From the NCBI GenBank assembly GCA_021401465.1, contig JADDMT010000106.1, positions 35,829 through 99,828 on the forward strand: a DNA stretch of 64,000 nt, given 5' to 3'. The notes under the pieces were generated by a model. It was not told the origin of the DNA and searched no databases. It worked only from the letters and a program-made list of their open reading frames with translations. Position 1 is the first letter of the stretch. Each line of letters begins with the position of its first letter. This DNA comes from Teratosphaeria epicoccoides. Its lineage: Eukaryota; Ascomycota; Dothideomycetes; Mycosphaerellales; Teratosphaeriaceae. Shown piece after piece: positions 32,863-44,973 of this stretch. Both the position numbers and the translations under genes were made by a program.

Positions 32863-35071
32863 CTAGAAAGGGCGGGATAGCCGGGGTGTTGCAAGCTGGA
32901 CTCCTACCTTTCTTACTCTGTAAGACGACCAAAGGCCTTCTCAAGATCAGGCTCAATGCTTGGCGGCTACAAGGGTGTCGGGTGCCAACAGGCATATTAC
33001 TCAGCCATGCACAGCCGAATCCTCACCTGGCGGATTGACAGACGCAACCTCTTCCAGATTTGTCGTGCCGTAAATAACTCGAGGGGCTATGCTGATATCG
33101 AGCCCTTGCTTCTCACTTCATGAATTTGCGACTGACGTTGACAACCCTGCAGACTACTGTATGTCTGTATCGAGGCTGCCTATCAGGCTGCATGCGCATG
33201 CAAAGTGAGCCGATGCAGAGCACTCACAAATGATCTGCGCGGAACAGCCTATTCCGGGGACACATGCAGCGAGTTGAAGACAACGACAGCTGACGCGCTG
33301 CATCGCGCATGGTCAAATGTAAGGCTGCCCATCATAGCACAGTTCAGAATGCTGCGATCATCGTCGAGTCTCCCTGGTTCCACAAGTACACAAGCCTCGT
33401 GACAGCCGCCCATTCGGATGTTGTAGCCACGCAGAGGAGATTTATGCTCAAGGTCGAGATGGGTTCATGATGTTTGCTCCTCGTCGCCGTGAACAGAGTC
33501 TCAAAACTTTCCTGCTGGAGGTATTATTTGTCCATGGTTCGATTGCAGCTTTTGCGGAGCACAGCTTGCGCGATCTCACCATCTCGTCCAGTCGGTTGTA
33601 GGCGGCTTGGCCGTCTAAGCGCAAAGCACATAGACAGCCTCGCAAATCCTACAAGTCGCCGCAAGCGGAGTGTCCAATCGCTAATGGGACGGTTGGCAAG
33701 GCAAGAATCCTCCACCAATATACGTCGCTATTCGGCGCATCAGACTTCCAGGCGGATCGTCCGATTCCCATTTCTGTGAGGTCTGAGAGTATTGCGATCA
33801 ATGCGACAGAAACTGGCAAGCTCGCGGCACACGCGATCATGTGTGCTATTGCGACCCGCCAAATCAACGGCTGTCAGTCGGAACGCACGACAGAAGCTGC
33901 CCATGCGACGCGCGACCGGACCTCAGCAGTACTGACAACATGCGCAGTCCGCGACATCGTACGGGCCCTCAGTGCTGCGACCGTCGCTGCAAGGGACCTG
34001 AGTGTCGCAAATCACCCCTGCAAGCCGAGTGTGTTGCGCCACCTGCTCAAAATTCAAGCCGAGACTCGCCAGCCCACAGCTATGATGGCCGTGTCGGGGC
34101 CCCGCAGCACTGACGATATGCCAGCTCATCGCAGTACACGCCTTCTCTGATCGGCACAACACCTAGGCAGATTCCGAACGGAGAAAACTGCAAATGGCAG
34201 CGTCCGTCGCCCCAGCGGTCATTGTCTTAGTGCCTTCCGCGTGTCACGTCCCTTGGTGACTGGACCAGTGAACCAGGTACCACAAAGGTGTTGTTCCACA
34301 ACCGCTTCAACTCATGGCGATCAGGAACTACTGATGCGCAGTCTGATCGCGGAGTATGTGGCGGCCGTAACGAACCATTTGACCAGTGAGTGGATTTATC
34401 TATGCAGAAAGCTTGGACCCTACTAACGCACGATCAGGTATCGTAATTGCCGTTGACACGGCGGGAAGTACGTCGACAACTAGTTTGTCCGACTACGTCG
34501 CCGAGATGGGAGATCAATGATGCATGGATGTGTTCGGCGCTCAATCCAAAGTCGTCGTCATGCACATTGTGCCTAGTGTGAACAATGTGCTCGTCCTTTT
34601 CGTGGTGCATCATCAAGGAATGTAACGGGTATTTGACTGCATTTTTTTGATCAGCCGAGACGTTTCTACTGTTAAGGGACAAGTGGTCCCTCCTACTTGT
34701 TGAAGCAAACGAGCGTTGCCATTCGTGAGCGGCGGTAGGGTGGTCAAGTATGCTTCCAGGAACGCGCGAACGGCTCTGTGTATTCAACGCTGTCGTAGCT
34801 ACCGCGAAATGTCCGGCTCTATCTCATTAGTACCTCAATGGTAATCGCACCTTACGGTCACTGCTGAAATCCTCTATTGGACAGAGCTGGATTTGCGAGG
34901 TCTCTCCAAAGCCGACGGCGCTCAAGATGTATGTCTATGATAGTATGTGACTGGCAACAGTGACAGGATGCAGGATGTCACGCTGCTGACCTCATCCAAA
35001 ACACGACAATGACGCGAACACGAAACCTGACCATTTTTTACATCCTCGGGATTGGACAGGTGGCGCGTGAC
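32863..35071. other. Intergenic stretch upstream of RAD5
   Basis: Several short open frames on both strands, no motif recognised. It includes the RAD5 5' flank. No repeat longer than 15 bp noted. Confidence 0.45.
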
Positions 35072-38000
35072 ATGACGGATATTCAGGAAAGGCCGCACAA
35101 AAAGAGAAGATTCTTTGTCGATGGTTCGCCGGAGCGCAACACGAGCGAGGCGTCCTTGCAAGAAGATGTTCGTTCGACAGTCGAGACGAATGAGTACTCA
35201 GCGCACGAAGTGACTCCTGACTCAGGGCGGGATGTCTTCGATGTCGACACATTCAAAGCCGTCGTCGGAGATGCGCCGGACTCGGCCATCCGCAGCTTAC
35301 GGAGGAGGTTTGGTGGCAACCTCGAACAGGCGGTCAACGCTTTCCTAGATGGCTCGTGGAAAACGCCTTCGCCACAGAAGAAAAGGCCGACTGCCGCACA
35401 GCTCGAATTCAAGAGGCCGTCATCGGAAGAGAAAGTCAGATCAGCCAACGGCAGCTCGCCCAAGCAGAATGCTCTGCCACCACCGGCTCTGGAGAGCATG
35501 CCAAGCAAGCGGTACATTGGCGCTCTTGGTGTGACCGGATGGACCACACGTAGTGGGAACAATCTGCTGAAGCCTGGAGATGTGGTCAAGATCGAGCGCC
35601 AGAAGCAGCAAGCGCCACAGAAGCTGGGAAGAGGGGGCAAGGTAAAACAGGTCATGCGCCGGACGCTGGATGTCATTGTGCGCTTCACGAATACCCGTGG
35701 CGATGAGATCGGCAGATTGGAGAAGGACAGTGCGAATTGGATCAGCTCGCTCATAGACCAAAAATTGTGTTCCTTCGAGGGCAGCTGTGTCTATGCGGCA
35801 GAGCGAGTGCGGACCAATGACACAGTATATCTGCAGCTGAAATGCTACGTGCTCAAAGGAGCGTTCGAGGCTAGTAATTTCATCAAGCCGCTGGATAACA
35901 ACCGACAGACTGGTCTGTATGAAGCGAAGGAAACCACAGACGAGCAGGATCTGCGACTGAGGCAGGTAGGCCTGGTCAAGCTGTTTAGTGAGATCAACCT
36001 GCAACCATCAAAAACCAATGAGACGACTGCGAAGCACAAGCGGGAAGGCATATTGCAAGCAGCAGAGATCGCCGAGCAGTACGACTCAACACAAAGGCCG
36101 TCAACTGGCAAGCCCGGCTCGTCGCCAGTCAACGGTGGGTTCTCGCCACATTCAGAAGAGAATGAAGAAGGCAAGGAGCTCGAACAAGATCAACTTGACT
36201 CACTGTACAAGAAAGCGCAGACCTTTGATTTTGATACTCCAGAGGCTGAACCTGCCGACACCTTCCAGCTGGACCTACGAAAGTATCAAAAGCAAGCACT
36301 GCATTGGATGCTGAAGGAAGAGACCCTGGAGAAGGACAGCGACAGACAGCAAAGCATGCACCCGCTGTGGGAAGAGTACATGTGGCCACTGAAAGATGCT
36401 GAAGACAAGGACTTGCCGAAAGTGAACGGTCAAGACTGCTTCTATGTCAATCCATATAGTGGCGAGCTGAGCCTAGACTTTCCGGTTCAAGAGCAGACTT
36501 GTCTTGGTGGTATTCTGGCCGACGAAATGGGTCTTGGGAAGACTATTGAAATGCTGTCACTGATACATTCACATACCTCGCCGGAGCAGCAAGCAGCAAT
36601 GACCAGCAGAGCACTAGATTCAGTCAACAGCCTACCTCGGTTGCCGAAGAACACCACACAAGTTGAACGTGCACCTGCGACCACACTTGTTGTTGCGCCT
36701 ATGTCTCTGCTAGCTCAATGGGCCTCCGAAGCCGAAAAAGCAAGCAGAGCCGGAACTCTCAAAGTCTTGATTTACTATGGTTCCGATAAAAGCCAGAACC
36801 TTCAGACGCTGTGCTGCGGCGCAAATGCCGGATCAGCACCAAATCTAATTATCACAAGCTATGGCACAGTCCTGTCAGAGTACAATAGTGTGGCGACACT
36901 TGGAGGCAACAGAGGCAACCAGGGCGGCCTATTCTCGCTAGAGTATTGGCGAATCATTCTCGATGAAGCGCACATGATCAAAAATCGCCAGTCAAAGACG
37001 GCAAAGGCTTGTTACGAGCTTGCAGCTACCCATCGCTGGGTATTGACCGGTACGCCTATCGTCAACAGACTGGAAGATCTCTTCAGCTTGGTCCGCTTTT
37101 TGAAGGTCGAGCCGTGGAGCAATTTCTCGTTTTGGAAGACCTTCATCACAACGCCATTCGAGAAGGGTGACTTCGTACGTGCATTGGATGTCGTACAAAC
37201 TGTCTTGGAGCCAATCGTGATGAGACGCACCAAGGACATGAAGACACCAACCGGCGAGGCTCTTGTACCTTTGCCACCAAAGACGATCGAAATCGAGAGA
37301 GTAGAGCTCAGTGAGCCCGAGCGCGAAATCTATGGTCTCATCTTTGCCCGCGCTAAGAGAACTTTTGCCGCCAATGTCGAGGCCGGCACGCTTATGAAGA
37401 GTTATACCACCATATTCGCGCAGATTCTTCGTCTCAGACAATCCTGCTGTCATCCGATCCTGACGCGAAATAAGGCCATACTCGCCGAAGAGGAAGCTGC
37501 AGAGGCTGCTGTTGATGCGGCGAATGGCCTTGCTGACGACATGGATTTGTCTACCTTGCTTGAGAAGTTCCAGGCCGATGAGGGCGAAGGCGAGCAGGAT
37601 GCTAGCAAATTCGGTGCCCATGTGCTCAAGCAAATACAAGATGAAGCCAACATGGAATGCCCAATCTGCTCGGAAGAGCCAATGGAGGAACAAGCCGTGA
37701 CCGGATGTTGGCATAGCGCATGCAAGCATTGCCTGCTCGACTACATTCGGCATCAAGTTGATAAGAACGAACTACCTCGTTGCTTCAACTGCCGCGAGCC
37801 AATCAATGCGCGTGACGTTTTCGAAGTTATCCGTCACGGCAATGAGGAGAGCAGCGTCGACGAGACAGCTCCGGAGACAGCTCCGGAGACAGCTTTTGCG
37901 GCAGCAATGAATTTTGACGACGATGATGACCTATATCGCAGTACCCAAGCTCCCACATCAAGACTCAAGAAGCAACAAACCATCACGCTACGTAGAGTCA

Positions 38001-38530
38001 ATCAGCTATCTTCAGCCAAGATCAACACTCTTCTAAAGCATCTCAAAGCAGTAAAAAAGTCAGACCCGACCTGCAAATCTGTCGTCTTCTCCCAGTTCAC
38101 GTCCTTTCTCGACCTCCTTGGACCTGCCCTTTCTGGCGCCGGAATCGCTTTCCTCCGCTTCGACGGCTCCATGGCACAAAAGCAGCGCGCCGCAGTGCTC
38201 CACGATTTCGCCGACCGATCCAAATTCACCGTTCTCTTGCTCTCCCTCCGTGCCGGTGGCGTGGGACTGAATCTGACATGTGCGAAGAGGGTGTTCATGA
38301 TGGATCCATGGTGGTCATTTGCCGTGGAGGCGCAGGCGATTGACCGTGTGCATCGTATGGGACAAACAGAGGAGGTAAAGGTGGTGAGGTTTGTGTGTCG
38401 GGAAAGCATTGAGGAGAAAATGTTGAAGGTGCAGGAGCGGAAGAAATTCATTGCGAGTAGTTTGGGCATGATGAGCGAGGAGGAGAAGAGGGTGCAGAGG
38501 ATTGAGGATATTAGGGAGCTGTTGAGTTAG
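35072..38530 (+). CDS. RAD5: RAD5-like HIRAN-SNF2-RING helicase/ubiquitin ligase
   Basis: A single exon encodes 1,152 residues. The start is set at the ATG at 35072 (MTDIQERPHKKRRFF), which matches family N-termini; an ATG 63 nt upstream adds residues that look unrelated. Domain order: N-terminal basic patch; HIRAN at about 145-250 (RYIGALGVTGWTTRSG); split SNF2 ATPase with Walker A ADEMGLGKT near 485 and DEAHMIKNR near 630; RING inserted near 860 (CPICSEEP, CWHSACKHCLLDY, PRCFNCREP); and the C-terminal helicase lobe with RAGGVGLNLT, WWSFAVEAQAIDRVHRMGQT. This is the Rad5/HLTF architecture. Rad5 polyubiquitinates PCNA with Mms2-Ubc13 and reverses stalled forks in error-free damage tolerance, in the nucleus. 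A short ETAP-unit repeat (37862-37894) sits after the RING. All catalytic motifs look intact. Confidence 0.96.
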   Translation: MTDIQERPHKKRRFFVDGSPERNTSEASLQEDVRSTVETNEYSAHEVTPDSGRDVFDVDTFKAVVGDAPDSAIRSLRRRFGGNLEQAVNAFLDGSWKTPSPQKKRPTAAQLEFKRPSSEEKVRSANGSSPKQNALPPPALESMPSKRYIGALGVTGWTTRSGNNLLKPGDVVKIERQKQQAPQKLGRGGKVKQVMRRTLDVIVRFTNTRGDEIGRLEKDSANWISSLIDQKLCSFEGSCVYAAERVRTNDTVYLQLKCYVLKGAFEASNFIKPLDNNRQTGLYEAKETTDEQDLRLRQVGLVKLFSEINLQPSKTNETTAKHKREGILQAAEIAEQYDSTQRPSTGKPGSSPVNGGFSPHSEENEEGKELEQDQLDSLYKKAQTFDFDTPEAEPADTFQLDLRKYQKQALHWMLKEETLEKDSDRQQSMHPLWEEYMWPLKDAEDKDLPKVNGQDCFYVNPYSGELSLDFPVQEQTCLGGILADEMGLGKTIEMLSLIHSHTSPEQQAAMTSRALDSVNSLPRLPKNTTQVERAPATTLVVAPMSLLAQWASEAEKASRAGTLKVLIYYGSDKSQNLQTLCCGANAGSAPNLIITSYGTVLSEYNSVATLGGNRGNQGGLFSLEYWRIILDEAHMIKNRQSKTAKACYELAATHRWVLTGTPIVNRLEDLFSLVRFLKVEPWSNFSFWKTFITTPFEKGDFVRALDVVQTVLEPIVMRRTKDMKTPTGEALVPLPPKTIEIERVELSEPEREIYGLIFARAKRTFAANVEAGTLMKSYTTIFAQILRLRQSCCHPILTRNKAILAEEEAAEAAVDAANGLADDMDLSTLLEKFQADEGEGEQDASKFGAHVLKQIQDEANMECPICSEEPMEEQAVTGCWHSACKHCLLDYIRHQVDKNELPRCFNCREPINARDVFEVIRHGNEESSVDETAPETAPETAFAAAMNFDDDDDLYRSTQAPTSRLKKQQTITLRRVNQLSSAKINTLLKHLKAVKKSDPTCKSVVFSQFTSFLDLLGPALSGAGIAFLRFDGSMAQKQRAAVLHDFADRSKFTVLLLSLRAGGVGLNLTCAKRVFMMDPWWSFAVEAQAIDRVHRMGQTEEVKVVRFVCRESIEEKMLKVQERKKFIASSLGMMSEEEKRVQRIEDIRELLS
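37862..37894. repeat. In-frame 12-bp tandem repeat inside RAD5
   Basis: The unit gagacagctccg occurs twice in full and once truncated, encoding ETAP-ETAP-ETA between the RING and the C-terminal helicase lobe. Confidence 0.9.
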
Positions 38531-39837
38531 GCTGCTGGTCAGGTGGTAATGGTGGTAACATGGAGGTCGGTGTGCATTCAGCATAGTAAGCCTACTACTA
38601 ACGCAGCTATGCACGAACATTCCGATGCGGCATCCATGCTCGCCTTGCCGTCTAGTCGCGCCTTGGCGTCTCTGCGACGCAAAATACGGCGAAGTCGGAG
38701 CTCTGATGGTCGATCGCAGTGCCCAGCTTTCTTTCTACCATGCCCTAATGGACTCACCACCACCAGCGCCTCTAATGCCTCCTCGTCGAGTGACCGGAAG
38801 CGGTCAAGGCCTCTTGAAAACTGCTCCATGCTTCACCCGCTGGTCCAAATATACAACTTGGCGGTGTCACGCTCCTCAACCGGCTCTAGATTCGCAGCCT
38901 TTCATCACAATTCTTTCGATCTATTCTGCACATGCGACATGGATGCCCGAGCCTGCTCCCCCGCGCAGGTTCCAACAGTCTCTGCCGGAAAGTCGAGGCT
39001 GTGCTGGTATCTGGCATGCCATGCCACCTCAAACCGAAAGCTGGCCTTCAAGCCCGTCGTGCTGAATGCTCGTTCGAATATCACTTCACTCATCTCACTC
39101 ACTTCATTTACGTCACTCCATTTACGCCGACGATTGGAACGCCGTCATGGCATATGGAGCTTCCTGCTGTAATCCGCGCGGATTGAGATCATAAAACAAG
39201 CATCGCAGCGACAGGGTCGAGAAGTAACGAACGCGAGCAGAGCCAAGTGCGAAACGCCGACTTGCTTCGTACAAATTCGAAGTGATGTTCGCATTTCTTC
39301 CACTTGCTCGAGTGACTTGCCAGCTTGGAGAGCCCAGCAGTTATTCCGTAATCGACCGACTTCTTTACAGATCAGTGCGATCGACTGCTTGCTAGGATCA
39401 AGAACTGCTTGCTCGATTGAATGATTGACTGATTGCTTGCTTCTTCACGTGAGTTGCGCGGAATGGCACAATGGCTCTCAAACGGGCATGATGTACGATT
39501 GACACGATTGTAGCCCTCTTGTTTATAAGCGAGTTGCCAGGAAATGCCTATAGAAACATTATCGGTATGGCGAAGTGCGTTGTAATTATTATGTCACTCA
39601 GAAGGCAGGGTACATGCAGTACTGAGAGGTGCAAGGATTGTAGCCCTAGAGCGCGGAAGGCCAATCCTGCACATGTACTGAAAGCCTGCTCAGACTATTT
39701 TGGGATGCCGACCAACAATAACAAAATGCGTGGCTGCGAAATGCAGCAATGGCGCCATGTAGTTTAATTCTTATGAGGCTCTCGTTCACGTTCCCAGTTC
39801 TTGATGCGGTCAGGCCGTAGATCCTGATATTTGTACG
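38531..39837. other. Intergenic stretch with simple-sequence patches
   Basis: No supported gene. A patch with repeated cact/cattt words lies near 39080-39130, and an imperfect gcttgct/gattgact repeat near 39380-39445. Confidence 0.45.
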
Positions 39838-41263
39838 ATGGGTTCCAAACGACAGCATACCAAATCTAGACGAGGATGTGAGTCACAGTGATGAGCTCCT
39901 GCTGGATTCCGTTAAAACATATGCTTTGGTGACAGAGCAAGCTGACTGCTCATTGTTATGTGCAGGTGCACAGTGTAAAAGACGACATATCAAATGCTCG
40001 GGAACTCCGCCGTGCTGCGATCAATGCTCCGCAAAGGGAATAGAGTGCGACTACAAGTCTCTGCAGTCTGCATTGGACAATATCCAATTCTTCACTCCCG
40101 CGACTTTCAGTCACAGCGAAGGACGGAAGCAGATCTCGCACTTTTCGTCTCTACCGGCCTGCAATTCGACCGCGGATAGCGCTGCTAGCCCTCGGCGCGA
40201 GCCAACCGTAACAAGCCATGCGGCTTGCTACAGCCTCGAGGATATGGGCCTGCTGCACCATTTCACAGTATGCACTGCTATGACAATGGCGCGTATGAAA
40301 AGTGGCGACTATGACAAGCTCTGGCAAATTGACATCCCTCGTCTGGCCCGAACGCACGACTTCCTTATGCACGCGATCCTCTCAATGGCAGCGGCGCACC
40401 AACTCGCGCAGGCTCGAGGATTGGATGACGCGACTCCTGGACCGTACAGCCCTGACCTCGAGGGCTATTGGCCAGACAAGCCAGCGACATCGCGGCAGAA
40501 TGATGCGTGCGGCGTTGATAACGCCCGGAAGCATTACAGCCTGGCCCTCACGTTCTTTCGACAAGAGGTGAAAGAGGTCACGACGCCTGAGCATGCTGAT
40601 GCCTTCCTCAGTTTTGGCATCCTGGTCATGCATCTGCCGTTTGCACTCGAAGCTCTCGAGCCGCCGGAGCAGCGGCGCGACCCCATAGATGCGTTTGTAG
40701 AATTGCTCACGACGCTGAAATCTTCCGTCGGTGTGCTGAATGTGATTAAGACAGAGCTCCAGGGCTCAAGAATCGGAACACTGCTTTCTCAATCTCAGCA
40801 GTGGAACGACCAGCAGGGCAGAGGTGAACACGGCCATTATCTCGAGCCGCAAAACCTGCCTGCTGACGCCAAGGCATCATTTAACAACCTCAAGAACCTC
40901 ATCGACATCGCCTCGTCTTCTGCCGACGAAGCCAGGTCCCTCAGCAGTGTCCTCATCAGATTGTCAAGGTTGTTCTGTGTGGTAGGTCCACATCCAACCT
41001 CGTGGGAACACCTGCTATCCTGGCCGATCGGTTTAGCTTTTGATCCGCAATTGCCGACGTTGGTGCAAGAGAGGAATGGCTTGGCTCTCTGTATCCTGGC
41101 ACATTGGACCATGCTGCTATGCCATGCGCCAAAGAAGTGGAGCATGGGAGATTGGCCTCAGGCATTAATGATGCAGCTTGTGAATCAGCTGCAGGGAACT
41201 GAATGGGAAGAAGCGATGGATTATGCTGTGATGCATGCCTGTAGTCAGCGAGCTTCATGTTGA
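39838..41263 (+). CDS. Zn2Cys6 transcription factor, UPC2-like
   Basis: Two exons (39838-39877 and 39966-41263, intron 88 nt) encode 445 residues. The splice falls inside the first cysteine codon of the zinc cluster and creates SRRGCAQCKRRHIKC, followed by PPCCDQCSAKGIECDY. The spacing is C14-x2-C17-x6-C24-x6-C31-x2-C34-x6-C41. The combination SRRGC-x2-C and CKRRHIKC is typical of the Upc2/Ecm22-related group, which in yeast activates sterol-uptake and ergosterol genes; many filamentous members have other or unknown roles. The C-terminal part has the weak ligand-binding-like fold with LLHHFTVCTAMTMAR, HDFLMHAILSMAAAHQLAQ and DAFLSFGILVM. Nuclear by inference. No adjacent biosynthetic genes point to a target. 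Confidence 0.85.
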
Positions 41264-41824
41264 AGCATCGAGTCATGCTTGAATTGATCTCGCTCCTTGA
41301 TCAAAGGATAGTGGCTCCATTGCGGAGCCATCTCCAAGCGGTCGAGCGGTGAATTGAGATCTAGAGTGACTTGAATCCTCAGTTGTGGCGCCTTTGCTCC
41401 GTCTTTTGGATGGTCTCGCTAAATCCGCGAAAGTCTTCTCGCGCCTGGAACATGTATATGGGATACGACTTGACAGGAACAGACAAGAGGCGCCTTTTGC
41501 AGTTGTTTCCAAATCATCTTCACCACGTAAGCATATATATTCAGCCAGTTATTGAATCGCGGGCAGATGGTAGCCGGAACGGCAGCTGTTGAAGTCAGTC
41601 TGGCAGACGTGATGCCGTTCCGAAGGAGGCTTTTGCCCCTACGCTGCAACGCACCCTCGGCTGAATCCGGGCGGCATGTGGTCCAAGCGTCACAGGAGAA
41701 TCGAGCGCTCAAAATCTTCAACCTTCCACTCCCACAATTCCCATCAAGACACCCACAACCCCATCATCATCTCCACTCAGATTCCCTTTCTTTTCTTCAA
41801 GTAGCACAGGGAAATACCGTCACA
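41264..41824. other. Promoter region of the ADP/ATP carrier
   Basis: Holds a small hairpin (tggctcc ... ggagcca, about 41311-41328) and, closer to the start, a long C/A/T-rich tract (about 41720-41820) as usual before strongly expressed fungal genes. No gene seen. Confidence 0.45.
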
Positions 41825-43384
41825 ATGGCTAAGGGTGACGTGGATCGTGAGTTTGCGCCCTTATCGAGAGCTTCATTGCGGGTTTGCGCGACAAACAAGT
41901 TGACCATGAATCATCTACAGAGGGCAAGAAGTCGTAGGTCCACCTCAATCTTCTCCGGCGGATGATGCGGAAGAGCCAGCTCTCCGTAGCGATAGAGCGC
42001 GTTCGAGTTCCACGGCGATGGTACATAGCCGTGCTGGGCTATTGGAGACAATGAAATCAGAGCATTGGACTGATTTTGCGCGAACAGCATCATGGGCATG
42101 CCCGGCTTCGTGGTCGACTTCTTGAGTACGTTACACACTCCGCGATCATCGCCGACTGAAAGGGGTTGCTTTTGGCGACGGTCGCAGTCCTTTGCGGCCG
42201 GCGATAAGAGCCGAACCCTAGGCAAGCACATGACACTTACTTATGATTCTCATAGTGGGTGGTGTCTCCGCCGCCGTTTCGAAGACCGCTGCCGCTCCCA
42301 TTGAGCGTGTCAAGCTTCTTATTCAGAACCAGGTTCGTCTCAACCACACTTCGGCAGCGTAGCTATGCAGATGACGGGATCCTCCAGGCGGCTCTGCCTG
42401 TCAATTTCTCGCAGCAAGCTCTCAGTAGCTAATACATAATCACTGTATAGGATGAGATGTTAAAGCAGGGTACCCTCGACCGCAAGTACGCAGGTATTGG
42501 CGACTGTTTCCGCCGCACTACCGCAAACGAGGGTGTCGCCTCCCTCTGGCGTGGCAACACGGCCAACGTCGTCCGTTACTTCCCAACCCAGGCCCTCAAC
42601 TTCGCTTTCCGCGACACCTACAAGAGCATGTTCGGGTTCAAGAAGGAGCGTGACGGCTACTGGTGGTGGTTCGGTGGTAACCTTGCCTCTGGTGGCGTAA
42701 GTAGTCAGAGGATACACCCAGCATCCTTCGTCCAGCACAATTGACATGTACACTTGCAGGCTGCCGGTGCTACCTCGCTCCTCTTCGTCTACTCACTCGA
42801 CTACGCCCGTACTCGTCTTGCAAACGACGCCAAGAACGCCAAGAAGGGTGGTGAGCGCCAGTTCAACGGTCTCGTGGACGTCTACAAGAAGACCCTTGCA
42901 TCCGACGGTATTGCCGGTCTCTACCGCGGTTTCATGCCCTCTGTCACTGGTATCATTGTCTACCGTGGTCTCTACTTCGGCATGTACGACTCGATCAAGC
43001 CTGTCATCCTTGTCGGTTCTCTCGAGGGTAACTTCTTGGCCTCCTTCTTGCTTGGCTGGGCTGTCACCACTGGTGCCGGCATCGCTTCTTACCCGCTCGA
43101 CACTATACGCCGTCGTATGATGATGACTTCTGGTCAGGTAAGCGAACGACGAAGGACTGACTGGAAAGTTCAGTAAATACTAATGAAGTCATCTGTAGGC
43201 TGTCAAGTACAAGTCCTCGATCGACGCCGCTCAGCAGATCATCGCCAAGGAGGGTGTCAGGTCTCTCTTCAAGGGTGCCGGTGCCAACATTCTACGTGGT
43301 GTTGCTGGCGCTGGTGTGCTCTCCATCTACGACCAGGTCCAGCTGCTCATGTTCGGCAAGGCCTTCAAGGGTGGCTCAGGCTAA
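41825..43384 (+). CDS. Mitochondrial ADP/ATP carrier
   Basis: Seven exons (41825-41846, 41921-41933, 42088-42125, 42256-42332, 42451-42696, 42760-43137, 43199-43384) encode 319 residues. Exon 2 has only 13 bases, yet is needed to keep the frame into S-I-M-G-M-P-G-F-V-V-D-F-L-M. Three carrier repeats are present, each with the P-x-[DE]-x-x-[KR]-type helix end: PIERVKLL, SLDYARTRL and YPLDTIRRRM. The nucleotide-carrier signature RRRMMM is at 43108-43125. Other landmarks are LWRGNTANVVRYFPTQALNF and LYRGFMPSVTGIIVYRGLYF. The protein exchanges cytosolic ADP for matrix ATP across the inner mitochondrial membrane. Codon choice is strongly biased to C-ending codons, as in highly expressed genes, and the intron density is the highest in the window. 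An ATG in exon 3 (MGMPG) could serve as a shorter start. Confidence 0.96.
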
Positions 43385-43940
43385 ATGCCTTGTTTTTAGC
43401 ACGACAACCATACAATATCAAACGATGATGAGGTTGGTGGATGCGAGACGGAGGTCTGCATGCCTGTGAAGATTGCGGACATTACATTCGGTTTCCAGTT
43501 GGGACAGCCGAATGGGAAAGCGTTGCTATAGACTGGGCTGAGGCAGGCTGGAGCTGCAGGCTTGGCGGTGGACATGGCGACGAGGAGATGCATCCCGAGG
43601 CGCATTGTGTACCTTTAGTCTGACTCTAGCTCGCCTCTACCTGTGTATTATTGGTTGTACTGAGCGGCGTAATGAAAGGTGCGGTTTTGCTGCATGATTG
43701 CCATCTGCGGACTGTCCTCCGCGTGTTTTATTCCGTAGTAACCATGACGTAAAGTCAAGTATGGTGAAGCTTCAGACGCGTAAGGAGAATGTGGCTGGCA
43801 TGAGCGTCCATGTCTTTTGGGAGAATAGCATACACCTGGCTTGATGGCAATCACTAAGATAAATATTGCCTGTCTACTTTACCATTCTCCAATCCGCTAG
43901 CAGTCGTCTTTCTCCAGCTTTTGCTAGGCATATAAGCAAG
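43385..43940. other. Intergenic gap, nothing seen
   Basis: Holds the AAC 3' flank and the promoter of the proline-rich protein. No gene or repeat noted. Confidence 0.5.
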
Positions 43941-44777
43941 ATGCCGCCAATCCCAGTGCATATCGACGACCCCATTACACCTACAAAGGCCAAAGGTGTA
44001 GTGCCACAGAAGCTGCCTCACCCAGGAACAGCAACTGTTAGCACAACTTCTACAGCCCAAAGCCAGAGCAGCCCGCAATATCCAGCAGCTCAACCAGGTG
44101 CAGCAGCTGTACCAGCACCTACTCCCTCTACGCCTAACTCACAACCAGCACCATTGTCTACACGGACAAAGTCACTGGCGCAGAGTCATCCTCCACCGCC
44201 TCAGCCCGGTACTATGCCAGTTCCGAGCGGACAGTACGCGCCTCAGGCACCGAGCACTCTGCCTCCTCCACCCAAGGCTGGAGAGATTTTGCTGCAGCAG
44301 CGGCAAGATCACGGAGCACAGGAAACTCCGTTCACCAAGACCTTGCCGCCCCCGCAGCTGGACGCTGCACCGACAAGTTCTACAAGCACGACGACAACGC
44401 CGCTCCGACGCGCAGCGCTGACGACGCTCGATCTTGGTGCTGTCGGCAATCCGGGCCAGATGAGGACTGTGACTTCGGAGCATCCTAGTGGGTATCAGCA
44501 GAATATTCATGCGCAAGAGCTGTCTCCTGCGGCACGAGCGAGCTTGGATCAGCAGGAGAGGACTAGAAGACCTAGCTTCGCTGAGTCGCTGGGATTTAGT
44601 CCTGGTGGTGCTGGGAGTGGACAAGGGCTAGGTGGGATCGGTGGCATGGGTAATAGTCAGGATATGAGTGAGATGGCAGGGAAAGCATGGGAGAGTGCGA
44701 AGAAGTGGTTTGGAGATGCGGGCTCGAAATTGGCGGAGACAGAGGAGGAAGTGTGGAGGAGAATCAACGGCAAATGA
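43941..44777 (+). CDS. Conserved-looking proline-rich protein of unknown function
   Basis: A single exon encodes 278 residues from the ATG at 43941; an upstream in-frame start at 43866 is less likely because MPPIPVHIDDPITPTKAKGV is a coherent N-terminus. The middle is rich in P, Q, S and T (disordered). Two parts look constrained: the N-terminal IHIDDPI-type box and a C-terminal amphipathic helix, EMAGKAWESAKKWFGDAG followed by ETEEEVWRRINGK. I do not recognise a domain and give no function. The order of a short acidic/aromatic head, disordered centre and helical tail would suit an adaptor or vesicle-associated protein, but this is only inference. It is convergent with the Nudix gene (196 bp apart). 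Confidence 0.7.
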   Translation: MPPIPVHIDDPITPTKAKGVVPQKLPHPGTATVSTTSTAQSQSSPQYPAAQPGAAAVPAPTPSTPNSQPAPLSTRTKSLAQSHPPPPQPGTMPVPSGQYAPQAPSTLPPPPKAGEILLQQRQDHGAQETPFTKTLPPPQLDAAPTSSTSTTTTPLRRAALTTLDLGAVGNPGQMRTVTSEHPSGYQQNIHAQELSPAARASLDQQERTRRPSFAESLGFSPGGAGSGQGLGGIGGMGNSQDMSEMAGKAWESAKKWFGDAGSKLAETEEEVWRRINGK

Positions 44778-44973
44778 AATAACGGTTCAAACGACAGAAC
44801 GGGTACGTAGCAGTGACATGGCGCATGGGAGAGCACTCGGTATCCGTATGGAGACATTTTGTACGGTTGGAGATGCTAGAAAACAGGCCATGCAGTTTCA
44901 GTAAGACGACCAGACGTGGGACTACTGCACTGCCTGGTTGAAACAGATATGCGAAGCATTGAGAACGAGCCAG

